Part shown: in pieces, positions 1 to 14,137 of the stretch
Layout: every line of letters starts with the position of its first letter
How positions within the stretch are numbered: position 1 is the first letter of the stretch
DNA from: Reclinomonas americana ATCC 50394
Taxonomy: Eukaryota > Jakobida > Jakobea > Jakobida
Assembly: GCA_048213135.1 (NCBI GenBank)
Contig: PS015055.1
Span: forward strand, 164,825 to 209,885
Direction of reading: 5' to 3'
DNA length: 45,061 bases
Position numbers and translations under genes: made by a program
Notes under the pieces: model-generated
The model's database searches: none
The model's input: only the letters and a program-made list of their open reading frames with translations
What the model was told of the DNA's origin: nothing

Positions 1-3563
<3,563 letters not shown>

Positions 3564-3609
3564 TCCCTGACAATGAGCAATAGAGATTTGCAATTGTGCA
3601 GCTGCGGAG

Positions 3610-3645
3610 GAGGGCGGGAAATTTTGTGGCGTTTTCGCGCGCTTC
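3610..3645. promoter_or_regulatory. E2F-like element upstream of the glycosyltransferase start (repeated at 4046-4080)
   Basis: About 50 bp upstream of the ATG at 3563 lies GGCGGGAAA (3613-3621; TTTCCCGCC on the minus strand) followed by TTTTCGCGCGC (3632-3642). Both resemble the E2F/DP consensus TTTSSCGC. Copy 2 keeps both at 4049-4057 and about 4068-4078. The match is seen in the sequence; regulatory use is inferred. Confidence 0.35.
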
Positions 3646-3796
3646 TTTACCGGTGACGATCTCGCCCGGAGCTGGTCAAAGATACAGCTTGAAAGAACGA
3701 TTAGATTCGTGCTAGTTGCCGCACAAAAATCTGGAGGCTTTCGTACGACGGAGGAAGGCTCTAAAACGAATTCAGAATACCGATGCATTGATATTG

Positions 3797-4002
3797 TGAC
3801 CCTTCTCCTGTCTTTCCTCCTCCTGCTCAATGCGCTGGCGGTGGTACTCGGCCTCATCCTCGCTGCGGTGCGAGTATCGGTGCGGTTCGCCCGTGCGATT
3901 CGCACTCAGTGAGATCAGTAAGAGGAGGCCGCCTACGACGCCTACAATGATGAGCCACCCGCGTGGACTCACGTGTGACCACCAGTGACGTGAGCGACGC
4001 AT
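3797..4002 (-). other. Duplicate (possible alternative) first exon of the glycosyltransferase
   Basis: Copy 2 of the tandem block has its own ATG at 4002 and encodes the same signal anchor with one visible substitution (NRTGEPHRYS instead of NRTGKPHRYS). It then continues through the EDEAEYHRQRIEQEEE segment and leaves homology in RQEKG, where a GT (gtcaca) could act as a donor. It lacks the long Glu/Gln/His stem of copy 1. It may be an alternative transcription start giving a shorter stem, or a dead duplicate. Confidence 0.5.
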
Positions 4003-4542
4003 TCCCTGACAATGAGCAAGAGAGATTTGCAATTGTGCAGCGGAGGAGGGCGGGAAATTTTGTGGCGTTTTCGCGCGCTTCTTTACCGGTGACGATCTCG
4101 CCCGGAACTGGTCAAAGACATAGCTTGGGAGTACGAGACTTTGCGTGATTAGGGGCAGCACAAAAATCTGGAGGCTTGCGCACGACGGCGAAAGGCTCTA
4201 AAACGAATTCAGAATACCGATGCATTGATATTGACCCTTCTCCTGTCTTTCCTCCTCCTGCTCACTGCGCTGGCGGTGGTACTCGGCCTCATCCTCGCTT
4301 CAATGCGCGCGCGTATCGGTGCGCGCGGTTTGCCCGTGCGATTCGCGTTCAGCGAGATCAGTAACAGGAGGACGTCGACGACGCCTACAAGAACGAACTC
4401 AGGAGCAATAGCCCGCTCAGTTGGACCAGGGGACGCAGAAGGAGCGTCTCGATCGCGCAGCCTATTGCCTCTCCGTATTTTACAAAACGGCAACCTGTCG
4501 GCCGGAACGGACGGTGAATCACATTCGCTCCGCGTAGGGTCA

Positions 4543-7500
4543 ATGGAGGAGGAAGAAGGTGCGCCTTTTGCGCAGGGTGTTCGTGAGCGATAGACAGTGA
4601 GATACAGAGAGAGAGAGACGATGACGCGCGCACAACGAGGGAGAGAAGCGATCGTCGTCACAAACCAGTAACGTCCAATGCACGCGCTCACTTCTCTCTC
4701 TTCTTTCACACAGGCGACTGGAACATCACAGTGGAAGATGTCGGCACCTCCTTCATCCGGCTCTCATGGGAGCCCCCCGTGGCGCCAGAGCCCGGCAAAG
4801 ACGTTGAGTGTTGGTCGAGAAGAGATGACTCAACGATCACTCGCTCTCTCTCGCTCTCTCACTCACTTCTCTCTCCCTCACACACACACAGATCTTTACG
4901 TACACGATCCAGATCAAAGACCACGAGGCCGGTGGCGCAGGACGCGATCAGTTCGAAAAGGTCACTCTCCTTTCTCGATCGCTCTCTCTCTCCCCCCACT
5001 CATCTCGTCGCGTCTCCTCAGTGTGGCATCAATCGCTTCCTGATCACCGATCTGGACGCCAATCACTGCTACTGGATCTTCCTCACCGCCGTCAACGCCA
5101 GCAATCGGACTGTGGCACAGACCAACTTTTACGTGCTCACGGCGGCACACACGCGACCGCTGCACCTCGTGGAGGCCTCGGAGGACTTTGCGGTGGTGGC
5201 ACTGGGAAGTGAGCCCAAGGCCGCCTCCGCGAAGCGACACAAACATAAGCAGCAGTCGCAGTCGCAGTCACAGCAGCAGCAATCGCAGGCGCGGCATCGG
5301 TCGAAGCGCAAGGGGAAGCATCAGACGCCGTCGTCGTCGCGCGATTCGCCTGGCAACATGCCCAAGTCACATGCGGCGCGGTCGAAGAGCAAGCACTCGC
5401 CGGGTGAGTGCTGCGTGATACGGTCTGTTGGTCATGAGTTTTGTTCACGCCTCATTGTGCGGCGCAGCGATCTCCGATCTGTCGACCAACTCGCTCGGCA
5501 CGTTTCTCGGCACCGACGACGACGTGTCGGGATTGGAGGATGGAGACTCGGCGATTCTGGGAGATGATGACGACGACGGCATTGGGGTCCTCGATGCTGA
5601 TGACGACGATGATGACGATGATATTGACAGCAGTCTGGCCGACGAGGTTGATTCCGACGATGATGATGACGACCGACCAGGCTCCAACTCGGTGGTGGAA
5701 CATCGTGTCTTCTTTGCGGAATTGTCGGATTTTCTTCGCCTAGGGATTGGAGCCATTGAGGAGTACCGATTGCCTGGTGGCAGTGGGTCGACGCCATCGC
5801 TGCAACGCACGACATCGTCGTCGTCGGCGGCGGGGAATGGTCATTCCACTCGCGTAATCAAACCCACGCACAGCGATGCCGCGGTGAGGATGATGCACAG
5901 ACACACCCGTCCTCGGTCTCTCGCCCAACTCTCTTGTCATCTCGTCGTCTGTTGCATTCATCTTTTCCACCTGCCAGTGTTAGTCTTCCTGCTCTGCTGC
6001 GCTTGTCGGGCTGTTCTGTTGGTATTCACCTCTCTGTCGTGCTGTACTGGCTCTTGTTCTCGTTTCTTGCTGCATTGTGTTGATCATAATTCCTCCTTCC
6101 CCTTCCACCTCCTCCCGAGCTCCGTCGTCTCGCCCACCTTTCGCTCACTCGCACTTCCACAGCGCGAATCACAACTGACACGTGAGGCGATGAATCGAGC
6201 GCATCGCCTGTTCACCGAGTACGCTGAATGGCGCAGCGATGATTTGTTTATCGACAACGAGCCGTTCCGTGCGGACTGGGACATGGATGTGGGACCCGTG
6301 ACCCTCTATCCCTCCACCAAGATGGCGCACTTGGCCGCCAGTCGTTTCGATGGAGCAAGTCGTGCAGGTAATGGCCGTCGTCAGTTGATTTCTTGCAGTG
6401 TGGGCCGACTCTCACTGCCTCCTTTTGCAGGCACTTCGAAAAGTGAAGTTCTCAAGCTGCTCGACAGCGTCTCATCGGGTGGCAAGAGCGCGGTCATGGC
6501 ATTCGAGTGCGACGCATTCCACGTGGCCGATCACGGTCCACTGGTGTTGAACGATGTCGGCCTGATGTCGGAGGTGGATTTGGCGCGAGTCGGGCTGCTC
6601 CGGCAGAGTCAGAGTCAGCGTCGTGGGAGCCGACCGAATATGTTTGGTGAAAGTTGAGTGCGGCAAGGTAGTGCAGGGAGGCCACCGAGCACATCTTGGT
6701 TGGCACTTGAGATTCTGCTTTTCTTTGAAGCATCCTCACTGCCTTCCCGCACACTTGTCTCGCCCTTCCCTCATCTATTCGTCTCCCTGCACGCCATTTG
6801 TTTGTCTTTCTTCTCTCTCTGTCACTTGCCGTGTCTTAACTTGGTGTTGATATGCTGGATATGGTTGAAGTTGGTCATCAAGACAGCTGTTTGTTTGTTT
6901 GCCTCTCTTCTCTCTCTCCCTATCGTTGCTGATGGTGTTGATATGTAAGTTGGTCGTCAAGACAGCTGGTTGTTTGTCTGCCTTTTCTCTCTCTTTCTCG
7001 CAATCTGTCTCCTGGAGGAACCCTCTTATCTGTTCGTTCCACTCCCAGTGCTATCCATCTTCTCAGTCGGGCTGCCTGCTTATCTGCGTCTCCCTTTCCC
7101 CAATCTTTCCCTCTCCTTCTCTTTCCCTTCTTGTCCCCCTTTGTCCTCCTTCTCTTCCTCTCCCTCAACCTCTTCTCTCACTTCTGCATCCACCCAGACG
7201 ACGATCAAACCGAAGGCAGCAAGAGACATCGCCTCGACACTCGGTTCATGCCTCCGCTGCCGCCAAGCGACTCGCGAGACTCGGACGAGGAGAGTGGCGA
7301 TGAAAAGGTTTGTGACGATGCGCGCACAGGTTGCCCCACATCTTCATCATTCTACACCAGCTCACATCATCTCTCATCGCATCAGCCTGCCGTCTCGAAA
7401 CCCATGTTTAGAAAGCGCAAGAATATGAGCCTGTCATTAGGCGGAAACCCGCGACCCGACGGCAGTCACCAGGATGGCGCGGCGCGCTCGCCTTCCAGTG

Positions 7501-10500
7501 CCACCCGGCCGCAGAGTGCTGCACTGGCGGCGCTGCTGGAATTTGTACAGTTTGAGGACACTAGAATTAGAAGGAAGAATATGCGTGGTGCGTTTGTTTT
7601 GCCAGTCCTTCTTGCTGTCAGTCGTGGCGCGCTCACCTACCATCCTTCCAACACAGCACGTGACATGTCACCGTACGTGCGACAGCGAATGCTCTCTGCC
7701 GTGCCATTGGCCGGCGTTGGTGGTGATGCGGACAGGTGAATTTGGTTGACGGGAAGTGTCACATGTTCACATTCCACTCACTCTCCGCGCCACTCCACCG
7801 CAGTGTCGATGACCTGGCCGACATTGCCTTTAATTCGGCGAAACACCTAGACCGCGCCGAGGCGATGCGCGCACTGGCCACTTGGGAAGGTGAGGGAGTG
7901 CCCAACGAGGAACCTCTCAATCGATGCATGCGCCACTCAATGCGTTTGCACTCCACAGAGGCACACACCATGGTGGCCACCCACTTGCAGCCGGAGACGG
8001 CGTATGTGTTTTGGGTCGCGACCACCAACTGCGACGAGTGGGTCATCAATCCGCGCAATCTGACCCTCAGCAAGCCGCTTTTGGTAACCACAGGTCAGGC
8101 ACCTGCACCTCGGCCTGCTTCGTGCCTCGCTTGTCGCACTCATTCGTGTCGACGCAGTGCGGTTGCCGCCGACGAATCCTTCTGTTGTCACATCGAATAC
8201 GGAGTTTGTGCACTTGGCGTGGGAGTATCGCGAACCGAAACGCGCCGCACGGTCGCGACGGGCATCAGATGCCGAGCAGCCATTGCGATATCTCGTGCGT
8301 GCCAAGCTCAGTGCCAAAATCACGACGATGAATGAGCTCGGCGAGATCGAGAGTGTGGACAGAGGTGGAAGTGGTGACGGCGGCGACGACGATGACGACG
8401 GTGACGATGGTATGCGTGATGCGACCACCGCAGAGTGATAGCATTGTGTTTACCTCTACCACGCAGAAGGAAGGCAGCGTTGGGTGGCAGTGGAGCTGCT
8501 GACCGAGGGCACCGAGTGCGTGTTCACCAACCTCGTGCCGAATGCCGTGTACACGATTGAGGTGTGCGCCGTGCGCGGATCGGACATGCATTCCAGCAGT
8601 CTCATCTTTGACGTGCTCACGGGTCAGTCGCTGTCTGCTCGATCTCTTGCGTCGCTCTCCGAGAGATTGACCTCCATTCCCCGCAGCTCCGCGCGTTCCA
8701 CCACCACCAGACATTGTGGAGGTGGCAAGCACGTGGATTCGACTGGCTCTGCCGCGCATCAAAACAAGCGCCACAGAGTTTCATCATGTCGAGCATGGAG
8801 TTGCGTTTGGTTGCATGCACCTGTGTCTCCAATGCTTGACTCCTCCAGCTGATCCTTGTGCGGAAACTCAGTTTGATCTGGAGATGGACGCTGGAGACGG
8901 AAGTGGATTTGTTTCCGTGCCCATGCGATTCGAGCCACAATCGGAGCCCACAGCTGCATCAGCGGCAGCCGCACCACAGCCGAAGGAACGGCACCACAGA
9001 CCGCCCGATCTGCGGCGTCTTGACAAGCACGGTGGCGGTGAGGATAGCGGTGGTGCAAGCAGCAGCAGCAACACCAAGTACTCGGTGGCAGTGGTTGGCA
9101 ATCTGAAGCCATGTTCATGGTGAGTGCTGCGAGTTGTGCTCCTCCATTCATTGCTCACCAACATCACCCTTCTGCGTGCTAGTTTGTTGCTGCGACTGCG
9201 AGCGTACAACTGTTCGCGGACGGCCGTATCGGCAGAGCGCAACATCAGTCACTTTGCGGAGCCCATCGAGGTGTACACGGGTGAGTCGCCTGCGAGACAT
9301 ACGACCATCCTCTGCAATCCTTTTCCGTTCACCCTCTGTGTTTGTGTGGCGCGTGTTAGGACCCTTTCCGCCCATTCGGCTGACCTTGGCGGAACGAACC
9401 CACGATCGAGTTGTGATCTCGTGGGACATGGCGGAGCATTTGGAGCAGAGTGAGCGTCTCGCGTGCGATCGCTTGCTCGACCGCTATCATGCGCGAGGAA
9501 GGCGGCTGAAGGCCGAAAAGAACCGCCTGGAGCGGGCCATTCGTGACGAGCACGCAAGACTGGAGCGAGAGGCCGAGGCCGCTCGACTCACCAAGGTTAC
9601 ACCTGCTTGTTGATGCGCGCGCCAGTCGTGGACTGCAGTAATTCACACGCTGCCTCTTGCGTTTTCAGAAACCCCCACGTCATGCACTGGCAGCCGCGAC
9701 CAATGCACTGGATCTCGGCAGCGGCAGGCAGCCACTACCCATGCCCGAGATCTCCCTGCCGGCAGGAGCCGGAGGTCGCTTCAGTGTGGCCGGTATGTTC
9801 CACTTGGGAGAGCAGGATGCGGATGGCGGAGACGGCCCGCCGCGCTACAGAAGACAGAGCTGGATGGAGGAGTCGCCACGACGACCGTCGGGTTCTGGTG
9901 AGCGCGAAGTGGTGCTGCGAGCGGAACGTGAACGCAAGGTCACTTTCTATTGCGTGCACGCAGTTCTTTCTTCGACGGCAGTGGTAACTGACCGTTTTGC
10001 GTACCTCACAGCTGCGCAAGCTGCTGCTCACCATGTCGCCGGTTCCTCTGGGAGGAGGACTCGTGTCGGCGCCACCACCACGACCTGCGCTGGCACTCGA
10101 TGGCGCCGGTGTGCGACGGCTGTCGCTTGCGGAGAGCGCGAGTGGCGACAGCACGGCGAGTCCGCCCGAGCAGCTGTCATCTCCGCTGCTTGTGCAATTG
10201 CAGGCCGAGAAGGAGCGAGTGGAGCAGGAGATCACCAAGACCGCCAATCAAAAATGGCGCGGTGCAGGTCTGTCTTCGCTGCCCGACGAGCAGGCCGAGG
10301 GTCTGGCGTCTCGAGACTTTGTGTACACGGTGGAGATGAAGAAGTTGCGCGGCTTCCCTCGGCGACGCAAGGGCGCAGCGGCACATCGCCTTGCCGATCG
10401 CCTGTCGCGCGGCGTGACTGCCGAGGCCGCAGCGCGGGCCGAGGATGAGGCGGCGGCATTGGAAGGTGAAGTAACTTGCTTGTTGACTTTTACTGTGTGT

Positions 10501-11279
10501 GTGTATGTTACGTGGTGTGCTCACGCGCGGTGGCAGAGGAGGACGAGGGGGTCGCGAATTTCAAGCAGCTCGTGTCGGTGGAGCGCAAAACTTCGGTCAT
10601 GCTGATGGACTTGCCTTCTGCGGCCTTGTTTCTTGTGCGCGTGCGCGCTCGGTTACGCACCACCGAGCTGTTTAGCGACTACAGCCGGCACATGCTCGTG
10701 CAGACTTGTTGCGTCACCAGCATTGTCGCCTGCATGTGAGTATGTGGACCACTCTCACACTTGCCTGCACAGCCTTCCCACCACCAACGGCACCGTACGG
10801 TCTGCGTGTGGCGGACGTCACCCCGTGCTCGGCTCGTGTGCGCTGGGACTTTACGCACGATCGACCGTCGGCACCGCTGCTCAGTCAGGCGCACTCGATG
10901 GAGTACGATTTGTTTGCACGAGAGCGCGTGGTGAATTCGCATCCTCGCTACGTGATGCAAAGCCTGATGAAGGGCACACCACCCGGCAAGAAGGAGCTGG
11001 CGTTGACCTCCGACGATCCGTGGCAAAAGAAGCAGAAGAAGCCGCGCAAGAAGATTCCAGTGCAGGCGGCTCCGCGGAAGCGCGTGTCGGATCTTTCGCG
11101 GTTACCGAAGGTGAGCGGAAGAGAGAGAGAGAGAGAGGGAGAAATAGAGAGCTGTGATGGAGAGAGATTGCTGAACCTTGTTGGCGTGCGCGCAGGGCAT
11201 GTCGGTGAGCGTGGACGAGGATGTACAGTGGAGTCCCGCACATTCGTCGGACGAGGAGGGTGACGGTGGCGATGCGTAC
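4543..11279 (+). CDS. Large multi-FN3 protein with long disordered insertions (3' end in gap)
   Basis: Twenty-two exons, about 1,500 codons, join in frame: 4543-4558, 4714-4802, 4892-4960, 5022-5403, 5468-5883, 6163-6367, 6431-6646, 7198-7308, 7386-7587, 7657-7735, 7804-8093, 8158-8409, 8467-8622, 8687-8809, 8849-9119, 9183-9280, 9360-9595, 9669-9938, 10012-10465, 10537-10707, 10773-11110, 11196-11279. The 16-nt first exon (MEEEE) is chosen because its phase joins GDWNITVEDVGTSFIRLSW, the first FN3. Further FN3 halves are seen at 5155-5220 with 7950-8092, 8158-8622, 8687-9280, 9360-9450 with 10310-10707, and 10773 onward. Insertions between strands include a Lys/His/Gln tract, an Asp-rich block (5540-5680) and a coiled coil near 9450-9595. 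No signal peptide or membrane segment is visible, so it may be an intracellular scaffold. Family unknown. Confidence 0.75.
6838..6990. repeat. Two copies of a dispersed repeat inside an FN3-gene intron
   Basis: Sequence around 6840-6890 (GGTGTTGATATGCTGGATAT, then TGGTCATCAAGACAGCTG) recurs in shortened form at about 6933-6972. Diverged relatives lie on the minus strand at 23945-24030 and the plus strand at about 32600-32665. The copies lie in the intron 6647-7197, whose remaining sequence is pyrimidine-rich. Confidence 0.6.
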
Positions 11280-11459
11280 NNNNNNNNNNNNNNNNNNNNA
11301 GAGAGAGAGAGAGAGAGAGACAGACATGCACAAGAGCGACAAAAAGGTGAACAAGAGAGTGAAACGGAACAAGGCAAACGCACCCTTTGAAGTCCAGAAG
11401 GGAGAGTGACACTGGACGAGAATGCTGAGAGCGAAGTACCTCCATTGACATTGAAAACA

Positions 11460-11975
11460 TGAATGAATGCGACTGGAAGTAAGACAGGGGGAGACAGTCA
11501 GAGAGGCAAGTGCACCCAGCAAGACACAGAACGCGAAGAAGAGACTGAAGACAGAACAACAGAGAGAGAGAGAGAGGCTGTCAACAATGCATGCATCACA
11601 TCAAGAGAGACAGGGAGTGGAGAGTCAATGAGGCAAGCGCACCCAGCAAGACACAGAACGCGAAGAAGAGACTGACGACAGAACAACAGAGAAAGACAGA
11701 CTGTCAACAATACGTGTATCACATCGAGAGAGAAGCGGGTTGGAGAGTCAATGAGGCAAGCAGAACCAGCATAGAACGCGAAGACAGGGACTGAAGACAG
11801 CACAACAGAGAGAGAAAGAGAGAGAGACTGGCCGTCACCAGCGCATGTATCACATCAAGAGAGACAGGGAGTGGAGACTCAATGAGGTAAGCAGACCCAG
11901 CATAGAACGCGAAGACAGGGACAGCAGCATTAGCTCTGTGACCTCAGGGACCAGAATGAGAGGCTGACTGTCAAC
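11460..11975. repeat. Minisatellite, about 125-bp unit, about four copies
   Basis: The segment containing ACCCAGC(A)AGAACGCGAAG recurs at 11514, 11641, 11764 and 11895 (spacings 127, 123 and 131). Each copy is followed by GA-rich sequence and a CAACAATGCATGCATCACATC-like block. It fills the space between the truncated FN3 gene and POP5; no coding exon was found in it on either strand. Confidence 0.85.
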
Positions 11976-12019
11976 AATGCACTCATCACATCAATCAATG
12001 CACACACTCACTCACTCAC

Positions 12020-12279
12020 CTGCACCTCACCACCGCCATATTCGTCTCCGCATTGACGTACTTGACCTGCAACGACTGCACCGTAAACGCAGTGCCGACC
12101 GCTCCAAAGTTGACTTGCACCGAGTCGCGTATACACATTGCCACTTTCTTCCCGTCAAGTGTCGGCACTGTTGTCACTGCTCCTCGCGATGATGATGATG
12201 AAGAGGAGGAGGAAGAGGAAGAAGAGGACCGGAAGAAGCGCAGTTCAACCACAAAGTAGCGGCTCTTGAAGCGCACCAT
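12020..12279 (-). CDS. POP5: RNase P/MRP protein subunit POP5, first exon only
   Basis: POP5 is a small protein subunit of nuclear RNase P (tRNA 5' processing) and RNase MRP (rRNA processing). The exon starts MVRFKSRYFVVEL, matching the conserved POP5 N-terminus (MVRFKxRYxxxEL). After an inserted poly-Ser tract it has CIRDSVQVNFGAVGTAF and VKYVNAETNMAVVRC, matching the family's IRD...FGxxG and RYLN...GIVLLRCR segments. The ATG at 12279 is chosen over an upstream in-frame Met because it is the family start. The exon ends at a GTGAGT donor (12019) in phase 2. The remaining exons are absent from the minisatellite downstream and presumably lie in the gap at 11280-11299. Human POP5 is 163 aa; 86 codons are seen here. 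Confidence 0.88.
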
Positions 12280-12331
12280 GAGGAGAGGAAGAGAAGAAGA
12301 GGTCAGAGTGTCCTGCGTATCACTCTTTCGT

Positions 12332-12355
12332 TGACACACACGCGTTCACACACAC

Positions 12356-12412
<57 letters not shown>

Positions 12413-13040
12413 NNNNNNNNNNNNNNNNNNNNNNNNNNNNNNNNNNNNNNNNNNNNNNNNNNNNNNNNNNNNNNNNNNNNNNNNNNNNNNNNNNNNNNNN
12501 NNNNNNNNNNNNNNNNNNNNNNNNNNNNNNNNNNNNNNNNNNNNNNNNNNNNNNNNNNNNNNNNNNNNNNNNNNNNNNNNNNNNNNNNNNNNNNNNNNNN
12601 NNNNNNNNNNNNNNNNNNNNNNNNNNNNNNNNNNNNNNNNNNNNNNNNNNNNNNNNNNNNNNNNNNNNNNNNNNNNNNNNNNNNNNNNNNNNNNNNNNNN
12701 NNNNNNNNNNNNNNNNNNNNNNNNNNNNNNNNNNNNNNNNNNNNNNNNNNNNNNNNNNNNNNNNNNNNNNNNNNNNNNNNNNNNNNNNNNNNNNNNNNNN
12801 NNNNNNNNNNNNNNNNNNNNNNNNNNNNNNNNNNNNNTCTCTCCTCCCTCTCTCCTCCCTCTCTCTCTCTCCTTCCCTCTCTCTCCTCCCTCTTTCTCAT
12901 CATCCCTCTCCTCTCTCATCCCTCTCTCATCCCTCTCTCATCCCTCTCTCATCCCTCTCTCTCATCCCTCTCTCATCCCACTCTCTCCCCTTCCCTCTCT
13001 CATCCCTCTCATCCCTCTCTCATCCCTCTCTCACCTCACT
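12332..13040. repeat. (CA)n, 425-N gap, then imperfect TC-rich satellite
   Basis: (CA)n occupies about 12346-12412. N runs from 12413 to 12837. About 190 bp of TCTCATCCCTC-type imperfect repeat then leads to the acceptor at 13050-13051. The 5' exons of the WD40 gene, and the POP5 promoter region, must lie in or around the gap. Confidence 0.9.
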
Positions 13041-13051
13041 CGACATTGCAG

Positions 13052-14104
13052 GTGCTGCGTGGACACACTGCTTGGATTTTCTCCGTCGCCATCACTCCCG
13101 ACGGGCAGCACGTTGTGAGTGGCGGCTACGACTACGCCGTGCGAGTGTGGTCGCTGGTGAGCGGAGCATGTGTGCGAAAGCTGAGAGGACACACAGAAGA
13201 AGTGCTGTCGCTTGCCGTCACTCCCGATGGGCGGCATCTGGTGACTGGCGGCACTGATAACACGCTGCGAGTGTGGTCGATGGTGAGTGGAGACCAGGTG
13301 CTGAAGTTGGACGGACACTCGGAGGCCGTTCAGTCCGTGGCCGTCTCGCATGACGGGCGGTATATCGTGAGTGCAAGTGACGACAAGACTGTGCGAGTGT
13401 GGTCTGCGGCGAGTGGCGGCGAGGTGCATCGGTTGGAGGGGCACTCTCACTTGGTGCGGTCTGTCGTCCTCACTTGCGATGGCAAGTACATTGTGAGCGG
13501 CAGCTCCGACAGGACTGTGAGTGTGTGGTCGCTGGCGAGTGGCGAGGAGGTGCGCAGGCTGGAGGGACACACGAATAATGTCATATGTGTTGCTGTGACT
13601 CCCGACTGTCAGCATATAGTGAGCAGTGGCAACGACTGGACGGTGCGAGTGTGGTCCATGGCGAGTGGCGAGCAAGTGCGACGACTGGAGGGACCAGCTG
13701 CTTTGGTGCTTTCTCTTGCAGTCACTCCCGATGGTCAGCACATTGTCGGTGGCTGCGCCGACGACATGACTGTGCGAGTGTGGTCGCTGCTGACTGGCGA
13801 GGAGGTGCTGCAACTGAAGGGACACACAGGGTGGGTGGAGTCGGTCGTCGTCACCCGTGATGGCGAGCGCATTGTCAGCGGGGGCGAGGACCAGACTGTG
13901 CGAGTGTGGTCCACACCGCGGGGCCTCGCTCTGCGTGACCTGTCGGCGGCGAGGCTGGCGCTGCATGCCGTCGATGAGATGATGCCCGACGCTGACTGGG
14001 TCCTGGTCGATGTCGTTCTGCGGTGTTTTATTGTGGAGGATGCGGAGGTGGTTGCACGCAGTGCGCCAACGTGGGGCCGCCAGTTTGACATGATCGAGCA
14101 GTGA
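13052..14104 (+). CDS. WD40-repeat protein, seven visible near-identical repeats (5' end missing)
   Basis: A single 351-codon terminal exon follows a pyrimidine-rich acceptor (cattgcag). It encodes seven WD40 repeats of about 42 aa, each with the core GHT..V.SVAVTPDG.HIVSGG.D.TVRVWS..SGE.V..L. The GH dipeptide, the structural Asp and RVW are kept in nearly all repeats; repeat 6 replaces GH with GP. A 60-residue non-WD tail ends at TGA 14102-14104. The repeats are unusually alike, more like NACHT/Het-E-type WD40 arrays than housekeeping propellers. No N-terminal effector domain is visible because the upstream exons are in the gap, so the partner and function are unknown. Confidence 0.85.
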   Translation: MLRGHTAWIFSVAITPDGQHVVSGGYDYAVRVWSLVSGACVRKLRGHTEEVLSLAVTPDGRHLVTGGTDNTLRVWSMVSGDQVLKLDGHSEAVQSVAVSHDGRYIVSASDDKTVRVWSAASGGEVHRLEGHSHLVRSVVLTCDGKYIVSGSSDRTVSVWSLASGEEVRRLEGHTNNVICVAVTPDCQHIVSSGNDWTVRVWSMASGEQVRRLEGPAALVLSLAVTPDGQHIVGGCADDMTVRVWSLLTGEEVLQLKGHTGWVESVVVTRDGERIVSGGEDQTVRVWSTPRGLALRDLSAARLALHAVDEMMPDADWVLVDVVLRCFIVEDAEVVARSAPTWGRQFDMIEQ

Positions 14105-14137
14105 AGTGAAGTGAATGATATTTCCTTACTTTACTTC

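Noticed and set aside
5428-6657. A 409-codon uninterrupted frame in the FN3 gene
   Set aside because: It reads through the intron 5884-6162, which lacks a stop by chance; the flanking GTGAGG donor and CCACAG acceptor join in phase and the intron part is pyrimidine-rich and unlike the exons.
12331-13257. Frames over 300 codons crossing the 425-N gap (also at 28569-30156, 36150-37640 and 41713-43400)
   Set aside because: The frames are continuous only because N is read as an open codon; the real coding content is in the spliced exons described.
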